Shown: positions 35,969 to 48,104, numbered from the stretch's first letter. The stretch: DNA of 64,000 nucleotides from Elymus sibiricus (GCA_039707655.1 CM077676.1:382113614-382177613), one strand, 5' to 3'. Notes: generated by a model from the letters alone, not told the origin. A program made the numbers and translations.

Positions 35969-37830
35969 TGTTGGAAATATGCCCTAGAGGCAATAATAAA
36001 TTGGTTATTATTATATTTCCTTGTTCATGATAATCATTTATTATCCATGCTATAATTGTATTGATTGGAAACTCAAATACATGTGTGGGTACATAGACAA
36101 CACTGTGTCCCTAGTGAGCCTCTAGTTGACTAGCTCGTTGATCAAAGATGGTTAAGGTTTCCTAGCCATTGACATAAGATGTCATTTGATAACGGGATCA
36201 CATCATTAGGAGAATGATGTGATGGACAAGACCCAAACTATAAACATAGCATATGATCGTGTCAGTTTATTGCTATTGTTTTCTGCATGTCAAGTATCTG
36301 TTCCTATGACCATGAGATCATGCAACTCCCTGACATCGGAGGAGTACCTTGTGTGTATCAAACGTCGCAACGTAACTGGGTGACTATAAAGGTGCTCTAC
36401 AGGTATCTCCGAGGGTGTCTGTTGCGCTGGCATGGATCAAGACTGGGATTTGTTACTCCGTATGACGGAGAGGTATCTCAGGGCCCACTCGGTAATACAA
36501 CATCACAATGAGCCTTGCAAGCAATGTGACTAAAATGTTAGCCACGAGATCTTGTATTACAGAATGAGTAAAGAGACTTGCCGGTAACGAGATTGAACTA
36601 GGTATAGAGATACCGACGATCGAATCTCGGGCAAGTAACATACCGAAGAACAAAGGGAACAACATACGGGGTTAACTGAATCCTTGACATAGAGGTTCGA
36701 CCGATAAAGATCTTCGTAGAATATGTAGGAGCCAATATGGGCATCCAGGTCCCGCTATTGGTTATTGATCGTAGAGGTGTCTCGGTCATGTCTACATAGT
36801 TCTCGAACCCGCAGGGTCTACACACTTAACGTTTGGTGACGATTAGTATAGTTGAGTTATTTTGTTGGTGACCGAAGGTTGTTCGGAATCCCGGATAAGA
36901 TCCCGGACATGACGAGGATCTCCGGAATAGTCCGGAGGTAAAGATTGATATATGTGATAATAGTGTTTTGATCTCCGGAAGGGTTCCGAAATTCACCGGA
37001 AGGGGTTCCGGATGTTTACCGAAGTGTTCGGGTGCAGCAACACTTTATATGAGCCAAAGGGGTAAAGCCCACGAGGTATTGGAAAGTGCAAAAGGAAGTT
37101 TTGCTGCTGCCTTAAGCGGTACTACCGCTGGTAAGGCAGTACTACCGCGTAAGCGGTACTACCGCTTGTGTGAAGCGGTACTACCGCATAAGCGGTACTA
37201 CCGCTTGTGTGAAGCGGTACTACCGCTCAAGCGGTACTACCGCTTGTGCGCGGTACTACAGGGATCCGAGTTGGACTCTTTCCCTGCGGGACAAACCGAC
37301 CTTGTGCGGGCAAAACTGACCTGGAGGAGGCTTTTACTCCAACTTTAGACCCCAAGGCTCAACATATAAATAGAGGGGCAGGGCTAGCACACGTGATACA
37401 TCAGGATGTCCCAAGCCGTGTGTCGGCAACCCTAACCCTCTAGTTCTCCCGTCATAATCTCCGTAGTGCTTGGCGAAGCCCTACAGAGATTGTTCCTCAC
37501 CACCATCACCATGCCGTCGTGCTGCCGGAACTCATCTACTACTTCACCATCGCTCGCTGGATCGAGGAGGTGAAAGGCGTCATCAAGCCGTACGTGTGTT
37601 GAACGCGGAGGTGCCGTCCGTTCGGCACTAGTTCGTGATCGGATCGAGGGACGACTTGCGATTTGGATCGCGGAGACGTTCGACTACATCAACCGCGTTT
37701 CTTAACGCTTCCGCTTAGCGATCTACAAGGGTATGTAGATTCACTCTCCCTCTCATAGATGCTCATCACCATGGATAGATCTTGTGTGTGCGTAGGAAAA
37801 TTTTTGTTTCCCATGCAACGTTCCCCAACA
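35969..37830 (+). repeat. Angela 3' LTR
   Basis: 1862 bp; very close to the 5' LTR (about 1 percent substitutions by eye). One GGTACTACCG unit is missing. Confidence 0.95.
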
Positions 37831-37835
37831 GACCA

Positions 37836-39163
37836 TGAGGGTACCCGCGAGATAATTATGTGGCACGGCCGGGCATTCTTAGCCCTTGTCGTAAGTCCAC
37901 GAGACGGGGCGACGGGGTCACATGATCGTGAGTCTCTGCTCGTTTCCGCGAGCTCCCAACAAACTAATGGGTTAGGATATGTGATCTGAGTAGGCCTCTG
38001 GCCTTTTCGCACTAACCACCACGCGGGAATAGTATGGGCACTCGGCGTCGTATGTATCAGCCGAAGTTCTTCAGACGTCAGCGATTGAGCAGCGCGCGCC
38101 GGGTTGGACTGGGAACGCCCGCGCTTGTATTAAGGGGGCTAGCTCTGCTCCCGGCCGCCCACGCAATGCGCAGGAGTGCAAAGGGCGATGGGCCCAAGAC
38201 CCCTGAGCACTTAGGATGTAGGCCGGTGTGCTGGCCTCTCTGTTGAACCTAGGTAGGGCTACGACTTGTCGATCAGCCGAGGCCGGGCATGGACCGAGCA
38301 AGTGTGTCCGGCCAGAGTTAATCGAGCATGTTGGGTAAGTTGGTGCACCCCTGCAGGGAAGTATATCTATTCGAATAGCCGTGTCCACGGTAACATGACG
38401 CTCGGAAAATATCCCGATCTTCTACAACTAGAAATGGTTACTTGAGATGCTATGGATATGATGGCTCCGGGATCGCTTTCTCGCAGGGAGTCGAGGAAGG
38501 ATCTCTGGGTGTTGTTGCTACTATACTTATGTACTAATCTGCACTCTTCTAATGCTGCAAGACGCTGAAGATGCTAGTCTTCTATAGGCTAGGCCTTTCT
38601 CTCTATTCTGGCATTTCTGCAGTCCAGTCCACTGATTCAACCCTTCTTTGATACCGATGCATTAGTAGAATAGTTCTGATGTAAGTCTTGCGAGTACTTT
38701 GGATGAGTACTCACGGTTGCTTTGCTTCCCCTTTTCCCCCATACCCGATTGCTACGACCAGATGACGGAGCCCCGGAGCCAGCTGCGCCAGCCGACGATG
38801 ACTACTACTACCCCTCCGGTGGAGAGTACTACTACGTGGAGACCGCCGACGACCAGGAGTAGATAGGAGGCACCCAGGCAGGAGGCCTATGCCTTTCGAT
38901 CCAGTGTCGTTTTTTTTCCATGCCTTCTTAAGGCTTATCTGTTTAACTTTATGTCTGTACTCAGATATCTGATGCTTCCGCTGATCCTTGTATGACTCAA
39001 GCTTATGTATTCGAGCCCTCGAGGCCCCTGGCTTGTAATATAAAGCTTGTATGACTTTTATTTGTGTTTAGAGTTGTGTTGTGATATCTTCAAGTGAGTC
39101 CTTGGGCCTGATCGTGTGCATTTGCGTGTATGATTAGTGCACGATTAAGTCGGGGGCGTCACA
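37836..39163 (+). repeat. 5' LTR of the LARD-type element, second part
   Basis: This continues the LTR after Angela and its duplicated target GACCA (37831-37835). It matches 44710-46012. It ends GGCGTCACA directly before the primer-binding site. It contains a small conserved acidic/Tyr-rich frame at 38761-38862. Confidence 0.9.
38761..38862 (+). other. Short conserved frame in the LTR (DDGAPEP...YYYVETADDQE)
   Basis: A frame of 33 codons ends in TAG: acidic, with two Tyr triplets (DDDYYYPSGG, EYYYVETADDQE). A splice-acceptor-like tract (TTTTCCCCCATACCC...CAG) precedes it. The 3' LTR copy at 45638-45739 is open over the same length, with one non-synonymous and one synonymous change by eye. 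An upstream acidic exon-like frame is at about 28060-28150 (VDPETDVAPESDYTVDD). It may be a relic of an LTR-encoded spliced gene. Confidence 0.45.
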
Positions 39164-39166
39164 AGT

Positions 39167-39178
39167 TGGTATCAGAGC
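39167..39178 (+). promoter_or_regulatory. Primer-binding site of the LARD-type element
   Basis: TGGTATCAGAGC is complementary to the 3' end of initiator tRNA-Met, and it starts three bases after the 5' LTR. Confidence 0.9.
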
Positions 39179-41850
39179 CGACTGCCTGTAGGAACCCCCC
39201 TTTCCAACTCCTTGGCCGAAGTTGAGTCTAGCCTTTGAAAAACCGTTTTACTAACATGGCTGTGTGGCTTACAGGCCCACGTTGCCACTGGGTGGTATTA
39301 GGATCTATTATTCCTCTTCCTTACTCTGGGACTCTGATCTCTCTTCTTTTTGGGTTAAAATTTTTGCTAACTCTAACATTAGGTTCCCGTGACCATTTTC
39401 TCCCGGAGAGCCCTTCATTCCAGATGATCGCCTGGTTCACCAGAAGATTCCGAAGATACTCTTCGAGGTTTTCCCGAGACCCTAGTGCCCACTGCTTTTG
39501 CAGTTCCCTACCACCATTAAATCCCCGTGATTGGCTACACATCCTTACCGTTTGTACCTTCGTTCCCAGTTGCTCTTATGATTACAAGATGCCCCGAACT
39601 ACTCTCCGTTGTTTCGGGAATCCTTTGTGCCTGCTACCTTGCAACTTCTTTTCGCACTGCGGATAATTCCTCACACTTACCGGGGATCCGTTCATCCCCA
39701 GTTGTTCATATGTTTCCCAAAATACTTTGAAATACTATCTGATCTCCCGAGAATCCTCTACAACCTATTGCTTTGGAAAGTCTTGCCTGCCTGCATTATG
39801 GTTAATTCCATATGTCTAGTAATCCCCGTTGACATCCTTTGCCATTGTCATTTTGAGTCCCTTGATTCAATATGCTGCGAATGCTCGCAATCATCAGTTG
39901 ATTCCCTATAAATTATCCTTCCAGCTCAGACGTCATTCCGGATATGAGCTGGATCTTGATCGATCAAATTTTGATCGATTGTGCCTCTAAGTCTATTCAA
40001 CTTACTTATCTTTGATCAGAGCGTCTGCTTCTGATCCCTCTATTTGGAAATCTTAATTCCTTTGTAGTTAAGCCTCGAATTGTTCATATGTTTCTATGAT
40101 CTGATGCCTTTGCATTCTTTCTTCTTCTGGTTGAGTGCCGATACTCACATCAGCTCTTTTGTGAACCGCCAAATCCTTTGTTGGATTATTATCCGACAGT
40201 GCCCTTCATATTCAACAACCTTGTGAGTTCTTCCCCTAATGCATAATGCCTTTGGTAAATTGTATCCTCTGTTTTTGTCAACCATGCTCTGCTTTCGAGC
40301 TTGCGTTATTTACTCCTGAAGTTTGTGGTATATGTTCCTAAGATGCCCCGATGGGTTGAACCTATGCCTTCCCTAATCTGGGTGAACTCGAAAGTTATGC
40401 GGGTTATATTCTACTGTCGTTTCGTCAGATAAAGTTTTAACACCACAACTTCTTCGAAAGCGAGAAGTGAATGAAAGGTTATGCATTGAAGAAGTGGGAG
40501 TCGACCTTGAACTTTGTGTTCATGCCCATGGAAACGATGTAGACCGTCACGGAAGCTTCTTGCAAAATATTTATTCATTTGTATAATTCTTCCAGTTTCC
40601 TTAACTTGATTCCATGCAGTAATGGTTCTGACCATGCTGACCTCATTTGATAACTCCATTCCCGTGCCTCGTCTATTTTTTCAACAGGGTTAAAGCACCT
40701 GCCATCCGCAGATCAACGATCTAGTTCAGCTTCTATTCTGTTCTACCTTTGAGTATTACCCTCTGGTATCTCGAGGATATCGTACCATTACACTACATCT
40801 TATGAAGCTCTGATAAGGTGATACCTTTCCCCATCATAGTAATTCCACGGGTTCTGGTTTGTTGTCAACCGAGAACACCGATAAGTGAATCAAATCAACC
40901 CTATAACACATTGACCTTCTGCTTCACATTTCTTCTGCTTGATCATGTTATTGATCAATTACATCTTCCTGAAACCTTTCGATAAATTGTGTTGTGATCA
41001 TTGTCAACATCTTTGACTTATCCCAAGTTATGAATTTAATTCGTAATACTTCCTTTTACCTAAATGGTGATCCACTTGCTATCATGTCATGGATATCAAG
41101 CTCTGCTTTCCTTGGGAGAGATATACTCCTGATACTTGTGTATAATCACATTTTCCTTTTCATTGGTTTGCTTAACCCTTCTTGTGATCTATATGATCTA
41201 AGCAGTAATAATCCCCTGCTTATGTAAACACCCCAGTGTACAACTCTGTCAGAAAAACCCTGTCACTATCGTGGTTAACATTCCGGTAACCACCGATGGA
41301 CGAGAACTTTGCCTATTGGTCCGCCTCGTACTAACGAGCAGGAAAATAGTTCTCTTCGTTCCCCCGCCCTTGGTACCGATGTTGTTGCCAACCTAGCTGA
41401 CATGCTATCCTCTGACATGCCCTGCTATCGTGACCGTGCAAGATGTCACCGCCCTTCCTACTCATAATCCACACTCACCACAGTTCCACAGGATCGAAAC
41501 CTGACTCTCCTGTACATCCTTGATGCCAAAGTATCCGTTGCACTTGGCTTCGTGTGTAAATCACGATCCACCTCCCGAGAGAGGATCTATTCTGGTATCA
41601 GACGCAATATTTTTCGTTGCTCTGAAACCCTCCCACACTCTGATTCTGGCATCGAACGGTTGCCTATCCGCTTGAAACTTCTTATTGTACCTTCTTAATT
41701 TGCTCTTGATGTTTTACTTAAGTTTCAATTCAAGAGATACTTCCTGCCACATCTCCTGAGTTGTCCCCCAGATAAACGACCTTGCAAAGGTCCGTTCTCC
41801 CGAAGATACTCCTTACTCCACCTCTTAAATCTCAGGACGAGGTTTCTTGT

Positions 41851-41863
41851 AGTGGAGGAGAAT
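41851..41863 (+). promoter_or_regulatory. Polypurine tract of the LARD-type element
   Basis: AGTGGAGGAGAAT lies directly before the 3' LTR (41864). It would prime plus-strand synthesis. Confidence 0.8.
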
Positions 41864-44800
41864 TTTAACACCCCTGGGTAATGCAATACAGTAATCCCTC
41901 TTGATTAAGCTAAGTCACCTTGTTTTGCAAAGCTTAATCATATTGGATTAATATACCATTTCAAATTCCACCACTGAATCCAATTCAAATTGCAAGTGAA
42001 ATTTGAAGTTGCTCAAAAATTGCTGGAAAATAGTTCATCATTTAGCAAAAATTCCATAACAAATAAATGTCCAGGAAAACAACATCACCATCAATGCTAA
42101 ATGTGGACTAGGGCAATTAAACGGTGTGCAAACAGCAACTTAAATGCCATTTTATTTGAGGAAAATTCAAATGGATTCAAATAATCCTCAAACTTTTTGT
42201 GGCAGTACAAAATATTCCCTAGTATTTGTTTCTACCAGCCCCATATTTTTGCAAAGTCATTTGTTGGCTAAAAAATGCAAAAGTTGCTGGAAAAAGAAAC
42301 AGAAAAGGAAATTGGAAAAAAAGGCCGAAGCGCTACTGTGTAAATGGGCCTAAGTTCAAACAATATTGGCCCAGCCCAACTCCCCCTTTCTCCCTCCTCC
42401 CGCTCTCTCTCTCCCCTGCGTGTCGCCGCGCGCGCACCCGAAGCCGTGGATCCCCACGCGTCGGCCATCCCCCGGCGTCGTCGCCGCCGTGGGGTGGATA
42501 AGAGCATCTCCCCGACCCCTCTGGCGAACCCTAGCACCTCTCTCCCCCATTCCCTCGCTCGATCTCGAGCTTGCCCGACGCCGCCGTCACCGCGCCGCTG
42601 CTCCACCGCGGCCACCGTGCCTCCCACGCAGCCTCGCTGTGTCCGTCAGCCTCGCCGTGGACCGCCACGTCCTCCGGTGCAACCCGTTGGAGTCGGGGAG
42701 CCCTACAACACCGGATCTTCATCATCTTCCTCCTCGGATCGCCGCCGGCAGCCGCCGTCGATTCGCCTCGCCTCTGCGCTCCCGATCATCCAGAGGGCCT
42801 CCGTGTGCCCGCACGGTGAGCACCACCCCTCCTCTCCCCGCCCGCTGCTCTTTCCCGCGCACGTAGCTAGCTAGATGCCGCGCCGCCATTGCCGGAGCTC
42901 CAGCTCCGTTGACGAGCTCGCCGCCGTCGCGTTAGCCCCTGTCATGGCCAAGCAAGCACGCCTACGTGCTCGGAGTAACCTCCTGGTGTTCCTCGTGGCT
43001 TTAGTTTGCGCGCTAGCCGACCGGAACGCCAAATGTGCCGAGCCCCGATTCCGGCCGCCGCTGTACGCCCTCGCCGCCGTCGCTACACCGCACCCCGGCC
43101 ACTACTTCCGCCACCATTGGATGCGGCTCGGTGCAGGCGTTCGAACAAGCCCAAGCACGTGTCAAACCGTGCCCCCTAGAGCATTTCCGTCGAGCTCCCG
43201 ACGCGCCGCCACGAAAACTGGCTCGCCGGAGCTTTTTCCGGCGCCGGTCGCCGGCGTGGCGTGGCCTGGGGCCCACCTGGGTCACTGCCAGTGGGCCCCC
43301 TGGTCCTGGTTGACCGCGTTGACCGGTCAACCGTGCTGACTGTGCAGCCACAGTCGCTGACAGGCAGGCCTTGCTTCTCTAACTAACTATGGTCAATCTT
43401 AATCACTAATTAGTTTAACTAATAAGTCACTGACATAGGGGTCCCACCCTCTAATTAATCTAGTTTAATTAAATTAAACACGGGTTAGCCCCTGGGTCAC
43501 TGACAAGTGGGCCCAGCCCACTGTTCCAGTGGATAAGGCTACCCAGGCAGCCTGCTGACTGGGCAGCAGCCCCACCTATCAGCCACTGCTGACTGGGTGC
43601 TGACTGGGAAGTTGACCCAGTAAACTGGGCCCACTGTCAGCCTCAGTAGCACTGTACTGTGTACACTTTCTGTGTGCATTTAACATTTTCCTTTTTATTT
43701 TTGAATTTGAATTAATTCCAGAAAATCCAGAAAATGGTTTAAAACTTCGAAAAATCGTAGAAAATAAACCGTAGCTCGGATCAAAAAGTTTTCTACATGA
43801 AAGTTGATCAGAAAAACGAGATGAATCCGAATATGTGGTCAAAATGCTTGACCATCACTCCTAACTATCTGAACATGGAACCTTCCCCTCTGGTTCATCT
43901 GTCTGACAGATGCCCGAAGCCGGGAATTGCATTAGGTCACCACCAGTGCTGCATTTTGCCATGCCATGCATTGTGTTGCATTTGTTTGCTTTTATTTATT
44001 GTTTCTCCCCCCTCTTCTTATCCGGTAGACCCCGAGACCGACGCAGCTCGACCCCTCCTTTGCCGCAAAGCTTCCACGCAAGCAACCCCCCTTGAACATG
44101 CCTATATCACCTATTCTTTCTCCCTCATGCTTGCATTAGAATTGCTACAGTTGTTGTTCCGAATTACCTATTCTGATGCATAGCCTGTTTTTGTAAACTC
44201 CTGCTGATACCTTACCTGCTATCCTAAATGCTTAGTACAGGTTGGTTAGTAATCCATCTGTGGCCCCTCAACCTTGCCATAGTTGCCCCGCTTTAGTACC
44301 AGTGCCCGATCGATGTGATCGATGGGCTGAGACCAGCACATCACCGCACAACCCTTAAGTTGTACGACTCTACAGAGTTACCAACGAGTGCCGAGGGTGA
44401 TACCTCTTATCTCACTCCCGATGTTGCCTCTGTAGTACAGCTAGTCGGTTGTGGGTTACCGAGGGTGATTCCTCTTTCACCACCTCCGATGAAGCTTCTG
44501 TCGTGCTACCCCGTAAGTGTGAATGCCAACGAGGGTGATTCCTCCGGGTTCACCTTGACGGATACATCAAGTGGGAATCCAACGAGGGTGATTCCTCGGA
44601 TCCCTTCTTGATGTTATCGACACACGGTTACCCTTTAACTACTTCAGATACTTGGTAAAGTCGGGTAGGCCCCGAGGGGTACCCGCGAGTGATGTGGAGT
44701 CGGGTTGACCATGAGGGTACCCACTAGATAATTACGTGGCACGGCCGGGCATTCTTAGCCCTTGCCGTAAGTCCACGAGACGGGGCGACGGGGTCACATG

Positions 44801-46012
44801 ATCGTGAGTCTCTGCTCGTTTCCGCGAGCTCCCAACACACTAATGGGTTAGGATTTGTGATCTGAGTAGGCATCTGGCCTTTTCGCACTAACCACCATGC
44901 GGGAATAGTATGGGCGCTCGGCGTCGTATGTATCAGCCGAAGTTCTTCAGACGTCAGCGATTAAGCGGCGCGCACCGGGTTGGACTGGGAACGCCCGCTC
45001 TTGTATTAAGGGGGCTAGGTCTGCTCCCGGCCGCCCACGCAACGCACAGTTGTGCAAAGGGCGATGGGCCCAAGACCCCTGAGCACTTAGGATGTAGACC
45101 GGCGTGCTGGCCTCTCTGTTGAACCTAGATAGGGCTACGACTTGTCGATCAGCCGAGGCCGGGCATGGACCGAGCAAGTGTGTCCGGCCAGAGTTAATCG
45201 AGTGTGTTGGGTAAGTTGGTGCACCCCTGCAGGGAAGTATATCTATTCGAATAGCCGTGTCCACGGTAACAGGACGCTCGAAAAATATCCCGATCTTCTA
45301 CAACTAGAAATGGTTACTTGAGATGCTATGGATATGATGGCTCCGGGATCGCTTTCTCGCAGGGAGTCGAGGAAGGATCTCTGGGCGTTGTTGCTACTAT
45401 ACTTATGTACTAATCTGCACTCTTCTAATGCTGCAAGACGCTGAAGATGCTAGTCTTCGATAGGCTAGGCCTTTCTCTCTATTCTGGCATTTCTGCAGTC
45501 CAGTCCACTGATTCAGCCCTTCTTTGATACCGATGCATAAGTAGAATAGTTCTGATGTAAGTCTTGCTAGTACTTTGGATGAGTACTCACGGTTGCTTTG
45601 CTTCCCCCTTTTCCCCCATACCCGATTGCTGCAACCAGATGATGGAGCCCCGGAGCCAGCTGCGCCAGCCGACGACGACTACTACTACCCCTCCGGTGGA
45701 GAGTACTACTACGTGGAGACCGCCGACGACCAGGAGTAGATAGGAGGCACCCAGGCAGGAGGCCTGCGCCTTTCGATCCAGTGTCGTTGTTTTGCCCCGC
45801 CTTATTAAGGCTTATCTGTTTAACTTTATGTCTGTACTCAGATATCTGATGCTTCCGCTGATGCTTGTATGACTCAAGCTTATGTATTCGAGCTATCGAG
45901 GCCCCTGGCTTGTAATATAAAGCTGTGTTGTGATATCTTCAAGTGAGTCTTTAGGTTTGATCGTGTGCATTTGCGTGTATGATTAGTGCACGATTAAGTC
46001 AAGGGCGTCACA
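41864..46012 (+). repeat. 3' LTR of the LARD-type element (uninterrupted)
   Basis: Compared with the 5' LTR it lacks about 41 bp near 43926, lacks 23 bp near 44049, and has a short duplication near 42640-42660. It has the empty target site of the Angela insertion (GGTTGACCATGAGGG at 44703-44717). It ends CGTCACA at 46012. Confidence 0.9.
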
Positions 46013-46017
46013 TCAGT

Positions 46018-46025
46018 TTATATAG
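46018..46025 (-). promoter_or_regulatory. Displaced TATA box of the coiled-coil pseudogene
   Basis: On - the sequence CTATATAAAC lies five bases beyond the LARD target duplication. If the insertion is removed, the TATA box sits about 75 bp upstream of the ATG at 25820. Confidence 0.5.
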
Positions 46026-46529
46026 CAATGGTGGGCGGCAGAAGGATGGATGGGTGGCGCCGGAGTAGATGCCTCGGCAACCGCGTGTAATTATTGTGGG
46101 CGGCAGACAGACGGACGGACGGCCGCCGTGTCGTTTGAACGCGGAGCAGACGCCTGCACGGGGAAGCGGCGCGGGCGGCACTCTCTCAGCCGGCGCGCCG
46201 CTTCAATGCCGACGCCGGTGAGAGGCCGTGTCAGCTCTGCCCGGGCATGAATGCGGCACTGACGCTTTGGAGCGGCGCAGACCGTTTCGGGCAGGAAGCG
46301 CGCATGGGCGAGGGAGGGATCTTCGGTGGGCCAGGGCGATCAGAAGCGGGCTTGAGAATGGTCCGGACGCCCGCAAAGCCCCCCACGTTTGTCTTCGGTT
46401 TGCGGGAGAAAGTACGTCAGGACCGCTCGACGGACCGATACAGGCCCGCGTTGGATGGGACAACATGTCCGGACCGTGCGGTCCTAACTTATGCGGGCGG
46501 TTTGAGGGTCGGCGTTGGAGATGCCCTTA

Positions 46530-47301
46530 AGGTATCGACTATGGTAAACAATAGAAAAATATTACAAAGTGAAACAAGGCCCCAAAACAACCGAACGGTA
46601 ATAAAAATTAGGATTATATGAGTCAAACAAATAATTTATTGATGGACTGCCATCGAAACAAGTTGAAACGTATCACATGCTACCGTCTCTCAGCGACTGC
46701 ACCCCAAAGGCCATAGGCGCTTGATCTTCCACACATTGCAGAGAGCACCACATATGGATTCATCCTGTATTATGAAGATAACATGCAAAAACTTTGGAAT
46801 CTATGACATACTCCCTCTGTTTCAAAAAGTGTCATGGTTTTAGTTTAAATTTAAACTAAAAGCACGACACTTATTTTTTGAATGGAGACAGTAAATAAGA
46901 TGCACGAAATACATATATGTACGATTCAAGAAAAGAGGCTTTCAAGAAACAAACCTTATATATAGATGTGCTATACTGCTCCAAAGTCCAAACTAGCTAA
47001 CATATATTACCCAGAAGCATGGCCGTGATTTGGTATATAGAAATCCAAAAACAATGTTTCATCTCGCCACTACTTGAACACGATACACCACCAAACACAT
47101 GATTGAACCACAGACACGCCACACATACGTTTGCCAGCATGCATGTCAGAGTAGCTATAACTAGAGGGAGGATACATTATTCAGTCACACTCACTCATTG
47201 AATCGGAAACATGAAAGAAAGCATCGAGACAGAGTTTGAAAAGTAGTCCATGGAGCTTCACTGATTGCTCCCTCTTGCAAGCTGTTGATCGGAGCACATT
47301 C
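46530..47301. other. Low-copy DNA, probably distal upstream region of the peroxidase gene
   Basis: This is AT-rich DNA between the Harbinger-like end and the second MULE. Apart from the Stowaway MITE at 46811-46891, no gene or repeat is seen. It was adjacent to the peroxidase promoter before the MULE inserted. Confidence 0.5.
46811..46891. mobile_element. Stowaway MITE (81 bp)
   Basis: Starts CTCCCTCTGTTTC and ends GAATGGAGACAG, flanked by TA on both sides (46809-46810 and 46892-46893). The interior has an AAAAGTGTC...GACACTTATTTTTTG inverted pairing around TTTAAATTTAAA. Confidence 0.85.
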
Positions 47302-47560
47302 GGATTTTTTTTTGGAAATAGTACTTTTTTTTGAACAAATTCGGAAAATAAGATCAAAAAATCAGAAATTTCAAAAATAGCACACCATCATCCTACTGTT
47401 GGACGAAACATGACGTGTCGTCCTGGCACTGGACGAAACCAGACGTTTCGTCCAACCGTTGGACAAAACGTGACGTGTCGTCCATCGGTTGGCCGAAACA
47501 GGACTTGTCGTCCAGGAGTTGGACGAAACGTGTGTTTCGTTGTACCACAGGCCGAATCAT
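47302..47560 (+). repeat. Left terminal inverted repeat of the second MULE
   Basis: The outer 105 bp or so match the right end. The inner part is a run of GGACGAAAC/GACGTTTCGTCC words. Confidence 0.85.
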
Positions 47561-47629
47561 CCATGCATTCGGCTACGAAGACAGTTTCGTTTTTCTGGAC
47601 AACGAAAACTTTATTTTTTTCCTCACCTT

Positions 47630-48045
47630 TTTTTTTCCCGCCAATATTCTTCCCGCCATTTTCGTTGTCGCCAATATTGTTCCCGCCATTTTATTTTCCA
47701 CCTTTTTCTTTGCCGGCAATATTATTTCGTGCCTTATTCTTTGCCGCCAATATTATTTCGCGCCTTTTTTTTTGCCGCCAATATTCTTCGCGCCTTTTTC
47801 TTTCCCACCATTTTCGTTGCCGCCAATATTCTTCCCGCCTTTTTTTCCCGCCAATATTCTTCCCGTCTTTTTTTTCCCGCCGATATTCTTCCCGCCATTT
47901 TCGTTGCCGCCAATATTCTTCCCGCCATTTTCTTTCCCGCCATTTTTTTTTCCAGCCAATATTCTTCCCGCCATCTTCTTTCCCGCCATCTTCTTTCCCG
48001 CCATTTTCTTTCCCGCCATCTTCTTTCCCGCCATCTTCTCTTCTC
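47630..48045 (+). repeat. Simple repeat of TTCCCGCCAATATTC modules
   Basis: About 20 imperfect copies of CCCGCCATTTTCTTT and CCCGCCAATATTCTT. Long open frames in all three + frames and on - are artefacts of the repeat. It sits directly upstream of a TATA box and may act as promoter-proximal DNA. Confidence 0.8.
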
Positions 48046-48049
48046 AACC

Positions 48050-48056
48050 TATAAAA
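48050..48056 (+). promoter_or_regulatory. TATA box of the small MULE gene
   Basis: TATAAAA lies 55 bp upstream of the ATG at 48105 and directly follows the CCCGCC repeat. Confidence 0.65.
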
Positions 48057-48104
48057 CCCCCTCCACACTAAGGAGGGTAAGCAGGCCAGTGTAGTCTCGT
48101 CAAG

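Larger units (their letters stand above)
28771..37830 (+). mobile_element. Angela/BARE1/WIS-type Copia retrotransposon, nearly complete
   Basis: This is a 9.06 kb element with LTRs at 28771-30651 and 35969-37830. The target duplication GACCA lies at 28766-28770 and 37831-37835. The LTRs start TGTTGGAAATATGCCC and end CGTTCCCCAACA. The primer-binding site, long leader, gag-pol and purine tract are all in the normal order. By eye the two LTRs differ at about 20 bases plus one 19 bp indel, so the insertion is young. Two single-A insertions break gag-pol. Confidence 0.97.
39164..41863 (+). other. Non-coding internal domain of the LARD-type element
   Basis: It opens with AGT and then the tRNA-Met-type primer-binding site TGGTATCAGAGC (39167-39178). 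The 2.7 kb that follow are CT-rich with frequent stops in all frames, and no gag, protease, RT or integrase motif was seen. The last part (ATCTCAGGACGAGGTTTCTT, 41829-41848) resembles the sequence that ends Gypsy polyproteins just before the purine tract. The coding region therefore seems to have decayed or been replaced. Confidence 0.7.
25890..46012 (+). mobile_element. Gypsy-like LARD-type retroelement with about 4.2 kb LTRs
   Basis: The 5' LTR is 25890-28770 plus 37836-39163 (4209 bp once the Angela insertion and its duplicated target are removed). The 3' LTR is 41864-46012 (4149 bp). The LTR begins TGTAACACC (TTTAACACC in the 3' copy) and ends GGCGTCACA. The primer-binding site TGGTATCAGAGC follows the 5' LTR and a purine tract precedes the 3' LTR. 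Target duplications are GCAGT (25885-25889) and TCAGT (46013-46017), differing at one base. The internal domain is only 2.7 kb and no gag-pol was recognised. Very long LTRs with a non-coding interior fit the LARD class, for example Sukkula of barley; the family name is not proven here. Confidence 0.85.
24798..46526 (-). mobile_element. Harbinger-like element (outermost of a three-level nest), boundaries tentative
   Basis: The right end reads GGCGTTGGAGATGCCC followed by TTA. Read inward this is GGGCATCTCCAACGCC, a terminus of the kind I associate with Triticeae PIF/Harbinger elements, and TTA is the Harbinger target site. A possible left end is TTA followed by GGGTATCCTG at 24795-24807, which matches only weakly. 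Excluding the 20 kb insertion, the element would be about 1.6 kb and would carry the broken gene at 25206-25820. Confidence 0.4.

Noticed and set aside
47410..48094. Three overlapping + strand frames of about 200 codons and matching - frames (PPIFF-type and GGKEDGGK-type text)
   Set aside because: They arise from the TTCCCGCCAATATTC simple repeat; all frames are open for the same reason and none resembles a protein family.
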